From an uncultured Roseovarius sp. (GTDB taxonomy: Bacteria > Pseudomonadota > Alphaproteobacteria > Rhodobacterales > Rhodobacteraceae), in assembly GCA_951812895.1 (NCBI GenBank), contig OX638333.1:3266001-3330000 (forward strand): a stretch of 64,000 nucleotides of DNA. Reading direction: 5' to 3'. Numbering within the stretch: position 1 is the stretch's first letter; each line of letters opens with the position of its first letter. Below the pieces are notes generated by a model. That model saw nothing but the letters and a program-made list of their open reading frames with translations, made no database searches and had not been told where the DNA came from. Shown here one piece after another: positions 9,031 to 18,047 of this stretch. The position numbers and the translations under genes are program-made.

Positions 9031-9531
9031 TTATGCTGCTTTCGAAAATGAGGCGCCGCCGAAAAAGCTCGCCACTTCAAGACCGTCCGCATAGATCAGA
9101 TGCGGGCTGTCGAATTCGATTTCAAAGACTGTGATTTCCGCGCGTTCTGAGACGCTGACAAACTCGCCATCGACCAGGCGGGACGCAGGAACAAGCGCTT
9201 GTTTCGCCCCAAACAGGGTAGCCGCACGCCAGTCACGAATGAGGATCGGTTGCCCGGCTGGCAGATGAACCTCTTGTTCGGGCCGGTTATGGCCAAGTGC
9301 GCGTTCGCGGATGGTAACCATACGCGACATGACCCGGCGGCTGCGGACCGACGCGACGCGGGCTGTGCCGCTGTCACGGGTGATCACCATATCCCCGGGT
9401 TTGATATCCTGAACCTGCTTTTCGCCGTCGAGCGTCATAACTGTTGCAGATCCGATCAGCCCTGCGGCATCTTTGTGGGTCTGTGTGCTGCGCTCTCGAG
9501 AGTCCTGACGGACCACTTGTTGCGGTTTCAT
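9031..9531 (-). CDS. Hint-domain-containing protein
   Basis: A 166-residue protein consisting almost only of a Hedgehog/intein-type (Hint) domain of the form common in Rhodobacterales. It shows the opening VMTLDGEKQVQDIKPGDMVITRDSG and the characteristic PILIRDWRAATLFG, ALVPASRLVDG and VFEIEFDSPHLIYADGLEVAS strands. Such domains are often C-terminal to secreted Ca-binding repeat proteins, where they may self-process. Here the domain stands alone without N-terminal passenger, signal peptide or an evident Cys/Ser at the usual first splice position (GSATVM), so self-splicing activity is doubtful. No operon partner is adjacent. The role is unknown. Confidence 0.8.
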   Translation of the reverse strand: MKPQQVVRQDSRERSTQTHKDAAGLIGSATVMTLDGEKQVQDIKPGDMVITRDSGTARVASVRSRRVMSRMVTIRERALGHNRPEQEVHLPAGQPILIRDWRAATLFGAKQALVPASRLVDGEFVSVSERAEITVFEIEFDSPHLIYADGLEVASFFGGASFSKAA

Positions 9532-9683
9532 GATTATGTCCTGCTTTGTTGCTGCCTCAGTTTTTCCATCACATTATGGCAATTTTTAGAAATTGTCGCG
9601 CCTTTTCTGGGGTGGCAGGCTTGAAACCAGGCGTGATTTTCCGCTCGCATCCCCCTGATTCCTTTGCTATTGAGCGCCCGGAT

Positions 9684-9768
9684 GCGGGTGTGGCGGAATT
9701 GGTAGACGCACCAGATTTAGGTTCTGGCGCCGCGAGGCGTGGGGGTTCGAGTCCCTTCACCCGCACCA
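9684..9768 (+). tRNA. tRNA-Leu(TAG)
   Basis: An 85-nt gene with acceptor arms GCGGGTG (9684-9690) and CACCCGC (9758-9764), discriminator A and an encoded CCA. The anticodon loop TTTAGGT gives TAG, reading CUA leucine codons. A long variable arm (GGCGCCGCGAGGCGT) fits the class II structure of tRNA-Leu, and the T arm has GGTTCGAGTCC. Confidence 0.97.
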
Positions 9769-9914
9769 ATAGACGCGACAAATTTGCCCGGTGCGCTAAA
9801 CTACCGATATATATAGATAAAACAAGATAATACGGTATTCAGTTATCCTGTGGCTCAGATGGGTTTTGACGGCTGATTTCGATGCTCAATTGAGAGCCTA
9901 GAGGTAAGCAATTG

Positions 9915-9939
9915 AATTAGAATTTGCCGAGTTCTAATT
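9915..9939 (-). terminator. Inverted repeat after the FAD/GcvT gene
   Basis: AATTAGAA (9915-9922) and TTCTAATT (9932-9939) are perfect complements with a 9-nt loop, 16 bp past the stop of the 9955-12387 gene. No run of T follows, so it is a weak terminator candidate that would end operon A. Confidence 0.35.
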
Positions 9940-9954
9940 GGTTTCGTCACTGCT

Positions 9955-12387
9955 TCAGGTTTTCACTTGCTTCATCCCGGGATCGTAAAGCGGAGAAAGT
10001 GTAACTTCTGCCTTTTTCCGCTCTGTAGCGACTTCAAGTTCGTAGCTGCCGGACAGGACATAATCATGACCAATCACATGATCCGCGCGGATATACCCAA
10101 TGCCAATGCTCTTTCCGACTGTATGACCAAAGCCGCCTGAGCTGAGCCAGCCGCATCTTTCGCCGTTTCGATAGATGGTTTCGCGGCCTGACAGGATAGT
10201 GTTCGCATCGGTGGTGAAAGTTGCGAGAATTTTCTTAATGCCGTTTTCTCGTTGTGCCTGTACAGCGTCACGGCCTTTGAACGGTATATTGGATTGCAGT
10301 TTTGTCGCCCACCCAAGGCCAGCTTCAATAGGAGTGTGGTCCGGCCCAATGTCGGACCCCCAGGCGCGGTAGCCTTTTTCCAACCGGAGCGTTTCAATCG
10401 CACGATATCCTGCGTTTCGAAGGCCATAATCTGCACCCGCTTCGTGCAATGCATCATACACTGTTTGGGCGTATTCGGTTGGCATATGCAGCTCCCAGCC
10501 TAGCTCTCCGACATAAGTGATACGCATTGCGCGGACCGGGCACCCGGCAATGCCGATCTGATGGGCTTTGCCGAACGGGAGAGCCTGATTGCTGATGTCG
10601 TTGCTGGTTACTGAGGAAAGAATGCTCCGCGCGTTCGGGCCGAAGAGTGACAGAACTGCGTTGGAGGAGGTTACATCGAATAATTGCGCATTCATACCTG
10701 CGGGGACGTTGCGCGAAATCCAGTCAAAATTATGGGTGGCAAAGCCGGTGCCGGTTACGATGTAATACTCATCTGCCTTGGTACGAACGCATGTCAGATC
10801 GCACTCGATACCGCCATTGTCGTTCAGCATTTGTGTGTAAATGATTGAGCCAACGGGCCTGTCTACACGGTTCGCTGCGATCCATTGCAGTGCGGCCTCT
10901 GCATCCGGGCCTTTGAGGATGTATTTTGCAAAGGATGTCTGATCAAAGAGGGCAGCCGCCTCTCGCGTGGCTATGTGCTCGCGGCCAACGGGGGTGTGCC
11001 AATTTGGTTGACCAAATGTGTAAATATCATGCAGTGCTTCGCCTGTTTCTGCGAACCAGTTGGGGCGTTCCCACCCCAGTTTTTCGCCGAACACGGCACC
11101 CGCTTCCTTGAGCGTGCTGTAAAGCGGAGATCTTCGGCAGGGCCGGGCGCTGCTATGTTCTTCGGACGGCCATGCCATAGTGTAGTGTTTGCCATAAGCC
11201 TCCAACGTTCGGGCGCGGACCCAGTCTGTGTCAGTATGCGGTCGGCCAAATCGCCGGATGTCGATCGGCCAAAGATCATAGGGTGGTGCCCCATTGGTCA
11301 CCCATTCCGCCAATGCCATGCCGGCCCCGCCGCCTGACGCGATGCCAAAGGCGTTGAACCCGGCGCCCACAAACACATTTTGCATTTCGGGTGCTTCCCC
11401 AAGGATGAAATTGCCGTCGGGCGTAAAGCTTTCCGGTCCGTTTATGAGTTGTTTGACACCGGCCTCATGCAATTTTGGAACGCGTGGCAGGGCGAGTTCG
11501 ACAAGCTGCTCAAAATGGTCAAAATTACTTTCAAGCAACTGGAACTCAAACGGATCCGGGATACCGTTTTGGGCCCATGGGATTCCGTTTGGCTCGTAAC
11601 CACCCATCACCAATCCGCCGACTTCCTCCTTGTAATACGTGAGGCGATCCGGATCGCGAAGGGTTGGAAGGTTTGATGGAACGCCAAAGGGTTCTGTGAT
11701 CATGTACTGATGCTCGACCGACACCAGCGGCACGGAAACACCGATCGTCGCAGCCAGTTCGCGCGTCCATTGCCCGCAGCACAAAACCAGCTTTTCACAT
11801 GTGATCATTCCTTGGGCAGTGCTCGCACCGAGAAGTTTACCGTTCTCGGCTATGATCTTTGTAACGGGGCAATTTTCTACCAAACGGGCACCGGCATTGC
11901 GTGCACCTTTGGCCAGGGCCTGTGCGATATCGGACGGGCTCGCCTGGCCGTCGGTTGGCAGGTAGGCCGCACCGACGACGTCGCCGATATCCATCAACGG
12001 CCAAATATCCTGGGCCTCTTGCGGGGTCAGCAGTTGCATATCCAATCCAAAGCTGTGCGCGGTTGTGGCCTGACGTTTTACCTCTGTCCAGCGTTCGGTG
12101 TTGCAGGCCAGGCGAAGGCCGCCATTCATTTTCCAACCGGTTGCCAGCCCGGTCTCTGCTTCCAATTTGTTATAAAGATCAATGGAGTAGCCCAGAAGCT
12201 GCGTAACATTAGCGTTGGATCGCAGCTGCCCTACCAACCCGGCTGCATGCCACGTGGATCCCGAGGTGAGTTGTGCCTTTTCCAGCAACAACACCTCTTG
12301 CCCCATCTGGGCGAGGTGATAGGCCGTGGAACATCCGATTATCCCGCCCCCAATAATGATGATTTTTGAGGTAGAGGGGAGTGTCAT
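9955..12387 (-). CDS. FAD-dependent dehydrogenase with GcvT domain (dimethylglycine/sarcosine dehydrogenase-like)
   Basis: An 810-residue two-part enzyme. Residues 1-400 form a DAO-type FAD domain: the dinucleotide fold IIIIGGGIIGCSTAYHLA, then SGSTWHAAGL, whose His matches the covalent FAD attachment site of mitochondrial dimethylglycine dehydrogenase. The C-terminal half is a folate-binding GcvT-type region (FLKxx/DUF1989-like joiner, RSILSSVTSNDISNQALPF, YVGELGWELHMP, LRLEKGYRAWGSDI). Members oxidise N-methyl groups of amines such as dimethylglycine or sarcosine and pass the one-carbon unit to tetrahydrofolate. It is the last gene of operon A, 9 bp after the kinase-like gene, so it probably acts on the compound brought in by that operon's importer. 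The exact substrate cannot be told from sequence. Confidence 0.85.
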   Translation of the reverse strand: MTLPSTSKIIIIGGGIIGCSTAYHLAQMGQEVLLLEKAQLTSGSTWHAAGLVGQLRSNANVTQLLGYSIDLYNKLEAETGLATGWKMNGGLRLACNTERWTEVKRQATTAHSFGLDMQLLTPQEAQDIWPLMDIGDVVGAAYLPTDGQASPSDIAQALAKGARNAGARLVENCPVTKIIAENGKLLGASTAQGMITCEKLVLCCGQWTRELAATIGVSVPLVSVEHQYMITEPFGVPSNLPTLRDPDRLTYYKEEVGGLVMGGYEPNGIPWAQNGIPDPFEFQLLESNFDHFEQLVELALPRVPKLHEAGVKQLINGPESFTPDGNFILGEAPEMQNVFVGAGFNAFGIASGGGAGMALAEWVTNGAPPYDLWPIDIRRFGRPHTDTDWVRARTLEAYGKHYTMAWPSEEHSSARPCRRSPLYSTLKEAGAVFGEKLGWERPNWFAETGEALHDIYTFGQPNWHTPVGREHIATREAAALFDQTSFAKYILKGPDAEAALQWIAANRVDRPVGSIIYTQMLNDNGGIECDLTCVRTKADEYYIVTGTGFATHNFDWISRNVPAGMNAQLFDVTSSNAVLSLFGPNARSILSSVTSNDISNQALPFGKAHQIGIAGCPVRAMRITYVGELGWELHMPTEYAQTVYDALHEAGADYGLRNAGYRAIETLRLEKGYRAWGSDIGPDHTPIEAGLGWATKLQSNIPFKGRDAVQAQRENGIKKILATFTTDANTILSGRETIYRNGERCGWLSSGGFGHTVGKSIGIGYIRADHVIGHDYVLSGSYELEVATERKKAEVTLSPLYDPGMKQVKT

Positions 12388-12396
12388 ATCGGGGCC

Positions 12397-13272
12397 TCAG
12401 GAATTGCGGAAATCGGAAAGCGCGTTTTGTAACCTTGTCAGATTTTCAGCAGTGTAGTTTGCATAATCAAAGTCAAGTTTGGAATGAATTTCAGAGGTCA
12501 TTGACCACAGGGCCTCTCGCATGAGCGATGCGCATTTCATCGCCTGATAGGGTCGCCATTGGTCTTCTGCAGGTGCTTCAAAATATTGCTCCAGCATGGC
12601 GCGTTCTTGCTGCTCAGACAGACCGTTATTTCCAGCGAGACCCGCCAGATCGAACAGTGGAGAGTTGAAACCGCCGTATTCCCAATCGATCAGAAAAAGC
12701 CGTTTGCCGTCGTCAAGGATGTTTGCGGCCAAGAGATCGTTATGTCCAATCACCAGGCCCACACGACCGGTTGCGATTTCTAATATTACTGCCTGTTCAA
12801 TAAGTTGTGAGAGGATATTGATGTGAGAAGAATCATCAATTTTGAGCCGGGCCGCATATGTGCGGATGACTTGATAAGGCCAGAATGTCAGGATTGGTGA
12901 GGTCAGGTGGTCGCCGATATTCCGGTGTGTTTTCCGGATCAGTTCGATGATCCGGGGCAGGTTTGCGGTGTCGCAAACATCAGCTTCGCCAAAGGTTTTG
13001 GCCTCGATAAACTGCAGCACCAGAACGCCGGGTTCATGATGCACCACATCCGGTGAAACGTTCAAAGCCTGTGCAGCACGTGCCAGTGCCAGCTCGTTCC
13101 AGCGCAAAATGCCGTGTTCGGGAATATCGTCCCCAAGCCGCACAACGAATTTCTGTGTTCCGTCACGAACAGTCAGATTTATGTTTGTTATGCCTCCACC
13201 AAGCGGCTCAATCTCTGTGGGGTTTTTAAAGCAACTTAACTTTGCCACACGGTCGATCGCCGATTGCGTCAT
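12397..13272 (-). CDS. Choline/ethanolamine kinase-like phosphotransferase
   Basis: A 291-residue protein of the APH/choline kinase fold, which transfers the gamma phosphate of ATP to a hydroxyl or amine of a small molecule. It has an N-terminal nucleotide loop (PLGGGITNINLTVRDG), the Brenner motif GHNDLLAANILDDG with catalytic Asp and Asn, and the metal-binding IDWEYGG. This pattern is nearer to choline kinases than to aminoglycoside resistance enzymes. It starts 143 bp after the hydrolase gene and is followed at 9 bp by the FAD/GcvT gene. In a betaine-importer operon a phosphorylatable aminoalcohol such as choline or a homolog is a natural guess, but phosphorylation before demethylation would be unusual. 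Confidence 0.8.
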   Translation of the reverse strand: MTQSAIDRVAKLSCFKNPTEIEPLGGGITNINLTVRDGTQKFVVRLGDDIPEHGILRWNELALARAAQALNVSPDVVHHEPGVLVLQFIEAKTFGEADVCDTANLPRIIELIRKTHRNIGDHLTSPILTFWPYQVIRTYAARLKIDDSSHINILSQLIEQAVILEIATGRVGLVIGHNDLLAANILDDGKRLFLIDWEYGGFNSPLFDLAGLAGNNGLSEQQERAMLEQYFEAPAEDQWRPYQAMKCASLMREALWSMTSEIHSKLDFDYANYTAENLTRLQNALSDFRNS

Positions 13273-13414
13273 ATCCCCAACCCTTTGTGTTGTGCACCTG
13301 TCCAGATTTTCAATGTAACGCCGGTTCTGATTTCGATAAAGAGCGCTGACTTATCAGGGGAAGTTGGAACAGTGTGCATTTGAACGGCTTTTGTTGCAAT
13401 TGCCCCTCGAAAGC

Positions 13415-14137
13415 TCAGGCTTTCAAAAATCCCTGAATGGTCCGATTGAACAGGTCCGGTTTTTCAAGATGGGCTGCGTGTGCACAATCGGGGATCACCG
13501 CGAGGCTGGCATTGCTGATGGATTGCCATAGTTGTTCAGTCTGGCTCCAACGGTAGGTGCGATCGTGATCGCCCCACAGCACCAGCGTTTTAGACTGGAT
13601 CTGCTGCAGGCGGGATACCCCGCTCCAGGTTTGCATCGCCTTGAGGCCCGCGAAGATGGCCTGCAGGCTGCTGCGTTCTGCAATCGTGGCACAACTTTCA
13701 TAGGCCGCGGCAATCTCGCCATTCAAAAACCAAGTGGCTGCGATGCGCCTTGCCGTCGAGCGCGCACCGTCGGCGCGGGCGCGGGATTTGGTTGTTCCGA
13801 GGGATTCAAAGCGGCCGGGCAGAACACCCGTTGCGCCGGTGCCATACAACACAAGCCGTTCGATGCTTTCAGGCGCCTGTGCAATCATTTCCTGAACAAT
13901 CATACCGCCCATTGAATGCCCGATCAGGTGGAAATGGTCGATGCCGCGTGCGCTCAGGTCGTTGAGCACCCAATGGGCAAATTCGGCTATGGTGTCCGGC
14001 GCATCAAGATGTGCATTTTCACCAAATCCCGGCAGGTCAACGGCAATGATGTCAAAATCATCCCCAAGGGCGTTTTTTTGGTCTTGCCATTGTCGGCTGC
14101 CTCCCATGAACCCATGGACAAAAACCACAGGCGTCAT
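13415..14137 (-). CDS. Alpha/beta hydrolase
   Basis: A 240-residue alpha/beta-hydrolase-fold enzyme. It has the oxyanion strand FVHGFMGGSRQWQ, the nucleophile elbow GHSMGG with its Ser, a likely acidic residue in LWGDHDRTYRW and the catalytic His in DCAHAAHLEKP. It has no signal peptide, so it works in the cytoplasm. Its start overlaps the stop of the permease gene by 4 bp (ATGA), so it is translationally coupled to the importer. That coupling suggests it hydrolyses the imported compound, for example a betaine or choline ester or amide, or a lactone; this is inference, since the fold alone does not give the substrate. Confidence 0.88.
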   Translation of the reverse strand: MTPVVFVHGFMGGSRQWQDQKNALGDDFDIIAVDLPGFGENAHLDAPDTIAEFAHWVLNDLSARGIDHFHLIGHSMGGMIVQEMIAQAPESIERLVLYGTGATGVLPGRFESLGTTKSRARADGARSTARRIAATWFLNGEIAAAYESCATIAERSSLQAIFAGLKAMQTWSGVSRLQQIQSKTLVLWGDHDRTYRWSQTEQLWQSISNASLAVIPDCAHAAHLEKPDLFNRTIQGFLKA

Positions 14138-15690
14138 TTGCGCTGCCCCTGCACGATGCGATCAAGGATCATGGCGCAGAATAGGATCGCAAATCCGGCC
14201 AGAATGCCCTGGCCTACATTGGCGTATTGAAGCGCCTCAAGCACGTCTTCGCCCAACCCTTTGGCACCGATCAGAGAGGCCACCACAACCATTGCCAGCG
14301 AAAGCATGATCGTCTGATTGATACCGGCACGGATTGAGGGGCTTGCTAACGGCAAGTCAACCTTGGTCAGCAGGTACCATTTGTTGGCGCCAAAGCTGAT
14401 CGCCGCCTCGCGGACACTTTCAGGAACGCCGCGCAGTCCCAATACGGTCAGGCGCACGACGGGTGTACCGCCAAAGATCATTGTTACCACTACCGCCGCC
14501 GGTTTGCCGACGCCGAAAAATGCGATCACAGGCACCATGAAGACAAAGGCAGGCATGGTTTGCATGAAGTCCATGATGGGCTGGATGAAGGCATAAAACC
14601 GCGGTCGCCGCGCGGCGAACATACCCAGCGGAATGCCGATCACGATCGACAGGCAGGCCGCTGTGCCCAACAGTGCCAGCGTGGTCATTGCGGCCTCCCA
14701 AAAGCCCAAAAGGCCCATATACGTCAAAAAGGCCCCCGAATAGATGGCCGTTCGGATGCCTGCCGTCAGCCAGGTCAATAGAATGATCAGGCTCGCGATC
14801 ACAATCCAGGGGGTTTGGACCAGAATGACCTCCAGCGCGTCCAACAACGCACGGATGCCCATTGTCAGTCCGTCAAAGAAGACTTCGCTGTTGCGCACGC
14901 AAAACGCGATGAATTCTTCGACCCAGGTGATGCCGGTCAGGCGGATATCCGGGTCTGTTGGAAAGTGACTGAGCAATGAAAAACGGCCGGGGAAACTGTA
15001 ATGCAACATCGCTGCCGCTACGATCAGCGCCATGAAAATCGCGCTGAACACGATCTCAGGAACCGGCATGGCCGAGCGTATTGAGCGGTCTGAAAGCCAC
15101 TCGGAAAATCGTGCTTCGAGCGTCCAATTGGCCACGATGGCCTGCACCACTTTGACGATCAACAGGATTGCAAGGCCGGTCAGCGCGATACTGGGACCCT
15201 CAGCCGCCATCGCCTCGGCCTCGGCGCGTATGCCGCCGATATTTTCTTCAAGAGAGTCCACCGTTCGGCGATAGACATCGATTTTGTCGGAATTCTCCTC
15301 AATCGCTGCCGCCAGCTGCCTGCGGCGCAGCTCTAACGTACCTTCGATTGAGGCAATTCGTGCCATTGCATCAGCGGCCAGATCGCCGAAAAGACCACGT
15401 GCCATCTGCACAAAGGCCAGTGTTTCAAGGATCAGGAAGGGCAAGGCCCATGTCCACAGACCACGTGCCCCAAACCAAACCGGACCGAATATCCCGGCCA
15501 TCAGGTTGAAAGTGGGCGTGAAACGGGAAGAGGCGCCGATCTTGTCAAAATTGGAAATGTAATAGTTGGGGCTGGTTCTTACAAAAGTGCGGATGTTTTC
15601 GCGCCGCTCTTCGGCATAGGCCAGAGCCGCTTCGCTTTCGGTATCTTCCAGCGGGTTAACACCGTCCGGATTTACATCAGGTGTGCTCAT
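14134..15690 (-). CDS. Betaine-type ABC transporter permease (ProW-like) with N-terminal extension
   Basis: A 518-residue inner-membrane permease of the glycine betaine/proline ABC family. The C-terminal half has the conserved BPD_transp_1 core: PAVVVTMIFGGTPVVRLTVLGLR, VREAAISFGANKWYLLTKVDLPLA and the repeated membrane spans around it. Residues about 110-170 form a predicted coiled coil (RIASIEGTLELRRRQLAAAI) flanked by membrane segments, an extension absent from the shorter ProW proteins; related fused forms occur in marine alphaproteobacteria. It overlaps the ATPase gene by 4 bp upstream and the hydrolase by 4 bp downstream. Import of a quaternary ammonium or sulfonium osmolyte is expected. 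Confidence 0.9.
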   Translation of the reverse strand: MSTPDVNPDGVNPLEDTESEAALAYAEERRENIRTFVRTSPNYYISNFDKIGASSRFTPTFNLMAGIFGPVWFGARGLWTWALPFLILETLAFVQMARGLFGDLAADAMARIASIEGTLELRRRQLAAAIEENSDKIDVYRRTVDSLEENIGGIRAEAEAMAAEGPSIALTGLAILLIVKVVQAIVANWTLEARFSEWLSDRSIRSAMPVPEIVFSAIFMALIVAAAMLHYSFPGRFSLLSHFPTDPDIRLTGITWVEEFIAFCVRNSEVFFDGLTMGIRALLDALEVILVQTPWIVIASLIILLTWLTAGIRTAIYSGAFLTYMGLLGFWEAAMTTLALLGTAACLSIVIGIPLGMFAARRPRFYAFIQPIMDFMQTMPAFVFMVPVIAFFGVGKPAAVVVTMIFGGTPVVRLTVLGLRGVPESVREAAISFGANKWYLLTKVDLPLASPSIRAGINQTIMLSLAMVVVASLIGAKGLGEDVLEALQYANVGQGILAGFAILFCAMILDRIVQGQRK

Positions 15691-16742
15691 GATACTTCCG
15701 TCCCTTCGATGACAGTGCGCAAAAGATCAGCACGGGTAATCAGGCCTACATCCTTGCCTTTGTCTTCCACCAGAATGGCACTGCTGTTGTCGATCGCCAG
15801 ATTGATCAGCGTGCTTAGGTTTTCGCCCTCATTGACGCGCGGCGCATCTGCGTCCAGCGGGCCGTGGGTCGCGACATAGTCTTCGATGGGCTGCATGACC
15901 GCATGGGCGCGTACGACTTTGAGGCGGGAAATGCCTGCCACGAAATCGGCCGCGTAATCATCAGCAGGGTTCATCACGATGTCTTCCGCTGTGCCGATCT
16001 GCACCACCTTGCCGTCACGCATGATCGCAATCCGGTTGCCGATGCGCACCGCTTCGTCAAGGTCATGCGTTATGAAGATGGTTGTCTTTTTCAGGATTTT
16101 ACTGAGGCGGATGAACTCATCCTGTAATTGTCGCCGGATCAACGGATCCAGCGCCGAAAATGGCTCGTCCATCAGCAGAACATCGGGATTTGCTGCCAGC
16201 GCTCTGGCCAGGCCTACGCGCTGTTGCATCCCGCCGGACAATTCATGCGCGAACTTGGACCCCCATGCGCCTAACTCAACGATATCAAGGATGGCGGCAG
16301 CCTGACGCATGCGTTCGTTTTTGCTAACCTGTCGGATTTCCAGCGGCATCGCTACGTTGTCCAGAACCGAACGGTGCGGCATCAGCGCGAAGTTCTGAAA
16401 CACCATGCCGATCTTGTTGTTGCGAAACTGCTGAAGCTCTTGCGGCCCCAGTGCCATCACGTCGGTGCCTTCAATCTCGATCTTGCCGTCGGTGGGTTCC
16501 AGCAGCCGGTTGAAATGGCGTACCATAGTGGACTTTCCGCTGCCGGACAGGCCCATGATACAGAATATCTCTCCGCGATTTACCGAGAGGCTGACATCTG
16601 CGACACCGACAACACAGTTGTATTCCGCCAGTACCTCGGCCTTGCTTAACCCCCGGTCGCGGATCGCCTGCAATGCGACCTCGGGTTTGGCCCCGAATAT
16701 CTTCCAGACATTTGAAATTTCTATGACAGTTTCATCGCTCAT
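15687..16742 (-). CDS. Betaine-type ABC transporter ATP-binding protein (ProV-like)
   Basis: A 351-residue ATPase of the quaternary amine uptake family. It carries Walker A GLSGSGKSTMVRHFNRL, signature LSGGMQQRVGLARAL, Walker B LLMDEPFSALDPL and the switch His in FITHDLDEAVRIG. The stretch after the ATPase domain ends in a partial CBS-like region (SSAILVEDKGKDVGLITRADLL), which in OpuA-type transporters senses ionic strength or cyclic nucleotides. It is placed 85 bp after the binding-protein gene and overlaps the permease start. Confidence 0.93.
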   Translation of the reverse strand: MSDETVIEISNVWKIFGAKPEVALQAIRDRGLSKAEVLAEYNCVVGVADVSLSVNRGEIFCIMGLSGSGKSTMVRHFNRLLEPTDGKIEIEGTDVMALGPQELQQFRNNKIGMVFQNFALMPHRSVLDNVAMPLEIRQVSKNERMRQAAAILDIVELGAWGSKFAHELSGGMQQRVGLARALAANPDVLLMDEPFSALDPLIRRQLQDEFIRLSKILKKTTIFITHDLDEAVRIGNRIAIMRDGKVVQIGTAEDIVMNPADDYAADFVAGISRLKVVRAHAVMQPIEDYVATHGPLDADAPRVNEGENLSTLINLAIDNSSAILVEDKGKDVGLITRADLLRTVIEGTEVS

Positions 16743-16778
16743 TTTGCGGATATGTCCCTGTTGAGGGTCAATTTATGT

Positions 16779-16805
16779 GGCGGCACCAATAGTGCCGGTG
16801 CCGCC
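16779..16805 (-). promoter_or_regulatory. Intra-operon hairpin after the binding-protein gene (operon A)
   Basis: GGCGGCAC (16779-16786) pairs with GTGCCGCC (16798-16805) in the 85-bp gap between the binding-protein and ATPase genes. Such hairpins commonly protect the upstream message from 3' exonucleases or partly terminate, giving more binding protein than ATPase and permease. Confidence 0.5.
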
Positions 16806-16827
16806 GGATTTCGAGGTAAAAGGTAGC

Positions 16828-17793
16828 TTACAGCCCCAGCCACGCGTCGACGCGATCAGGGTTGTTTTCCACCCATTCGCGCGCGACCTCTGCCGGATCG
16901 CGACCTTTGCCGCTGATCTCGTAGGCAAAGCCAGAGACATCATCGGATGTCAGAGCGAAGTTCGCGAAGAATTCCGCAATGGCGGGAGAGCGGTCAACCA
17001 AAGAATTCGACCACGCGATTTGAACGTTTTTCAATGCGTCCTTGGTCGAAACGCTGGATTTTTCGTACCAATCAGGATCATCCGAAGGTTGGACCATCGT
17101 GTACTTGGCCGGATCAAAGATTGGCTCACTCAGCATCTGTACGTCGAACATGTACCAAACCGCATGGGGCTTGTAGCAGTAGAAGGCATAGCCTTCGCCC
17201 TTGGCGATTGAGTCCTTGATACGAGCCGTTTTTACGCTTTCTTCGGCGCGGACCGGTTCGATGAAGTCGAGCAGGCCATAATCACGTGTCTTGACTTCGT
17301 TCACATTGGCCGAGGCCCAACCCGGGGCGCCGATCCACATTTCACCTTTGCCGTTGCCGTCACTGTCCATCAGTGCTGCGACATCCGGGCGGCCGAGGTC
17401 GGCGATATCCGTGATGCTGTTTGCCTCGCCAAAGTCCTGAGAGACGCAGAACCCTTGATTGCCTTCATAGGGGTTTGAAGACAGGGTCACTGTGCCTGCT
17501 TCGTCAACATATTTCTTGGTAAAGCTCTCCTGATTGGGCAGCCATACGTCGGGATGCACATCAATGTCGCCTTTGCCCTGATCCATCGCCTGGAAAATTG
17601 TGGCGTTATTTCCGGGAACAAATTCGACCTCTCCGCCGATACGCATTTCGACAACCGCGCCCAAAAGATGCGCGATGGCCTGTGCACCGGTCCAGGACGG
17701 CACGCCGATCTTGACCTCTTCAGCTGCAAATGCAGGCAGCGCGAATGCGCTGACCGCGGCAGCAAAGCCGAGTGATTTCAGTTTGTTATTCAT
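16828..17793 (-). CDS. Betaine-type ABC transporter substrate-binding protein (ProX/OpuAC-like)
   Basis: A 321-residue periplasmic binding protein. It has a signal peptide ending near AFALPAFAAEE, then the OpuAC fold: VPSWTGAQAIAHLLG, GNNATIFQAMDQGKGDIDVHPDVWLPN and several conserved Trp/Tyr residues (DPDWYEKSS, KPHAVWYMFD) of the kind that form aromatic cages for quaternary ammonium groups. It is the first gene of operon A and is followed by a hairpin. The ligand may be glycine betaine, choline, carnitine, DMSP or a related compound. Confidence 0.92.
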   Translation of the reverse strand: MNNKLKSLGFAAAVSAFALPAFAAEEVKIGVPSWTGAQAIAHLLGAVVEMRIGGEVEFVPGNNATIFQAMDQGKGDIDVHPDVWLPNQESFTKKYVDEAGTVTLSSNPYEGNQGFCVSQDFGEANSITDIADLGRPDVAALMDSDGNGKGEMWIGAPGWASANVNEVKTRDYGLLDFIEPVRAEESVKTARIKDSIAKGEGYAFYCYKPHAVWYMFDVQMLSEPIFDPAKYTMVQPSDDPDWYEKSSVSTKDALKNVQIAWSNSLVDRSPAIAEFFANFALTSDDVSGFAYEISGKGRDPAEVAREWVENNPDRVDAWLGL

Positions 17794-17982
17794 AGTATTC
17801 TCCTCTGTTGGTTCGCGCCTGTTGCGGCGTCATTCTAGCTTGGTGCTTTGATTGGTGGCTTCTGGTCGGTTGAAAACGCAGACTTAGTTCTGTGAAGGCA
17901 CCAGTTGCCGGGGCTTCTTTTTCTTATTGTTACAACCCTAGTCCAGATTGAATTCGTTTCGCCAATTCAAACATTTCATCAA

Positions 17983-18026
17983 ACTATTCCGATTTTGCAT
18001 ATTGTTGAGTACACTCTCTGAATAGT
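17983..18026. promoter_or_regulatory. Inverted repeat in the operon A/LysR divergent region
   Basis: ACTATTC (17983-17989) and GAATAGT (18020-18026) are perfect inverted repeats whose centres are 37 bp apart, in the 254-bp region between the divergent operon A and the LysR gene. A LysR tetramer could bridge both arms. No classic T-N11-A half-site was verified, so this is a candidate. Confidence 0.35.
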
Positions 18027-18047
18027 AACCTTTGTAGGAGCAGAAAC

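Noticed and set aside
8813-9094. A 93-codon frame after nnr
   Set aside because: It begins directly after the nnr stop without a ribosome site and runs into the antisense of the Hint gene; no recognisable domain.
9684-9768. tRNA-Leu as an integration site of a genomic island
   Set aside because: No integrase gene and no duplicated tRNA 3' end was seen on either side within the window.
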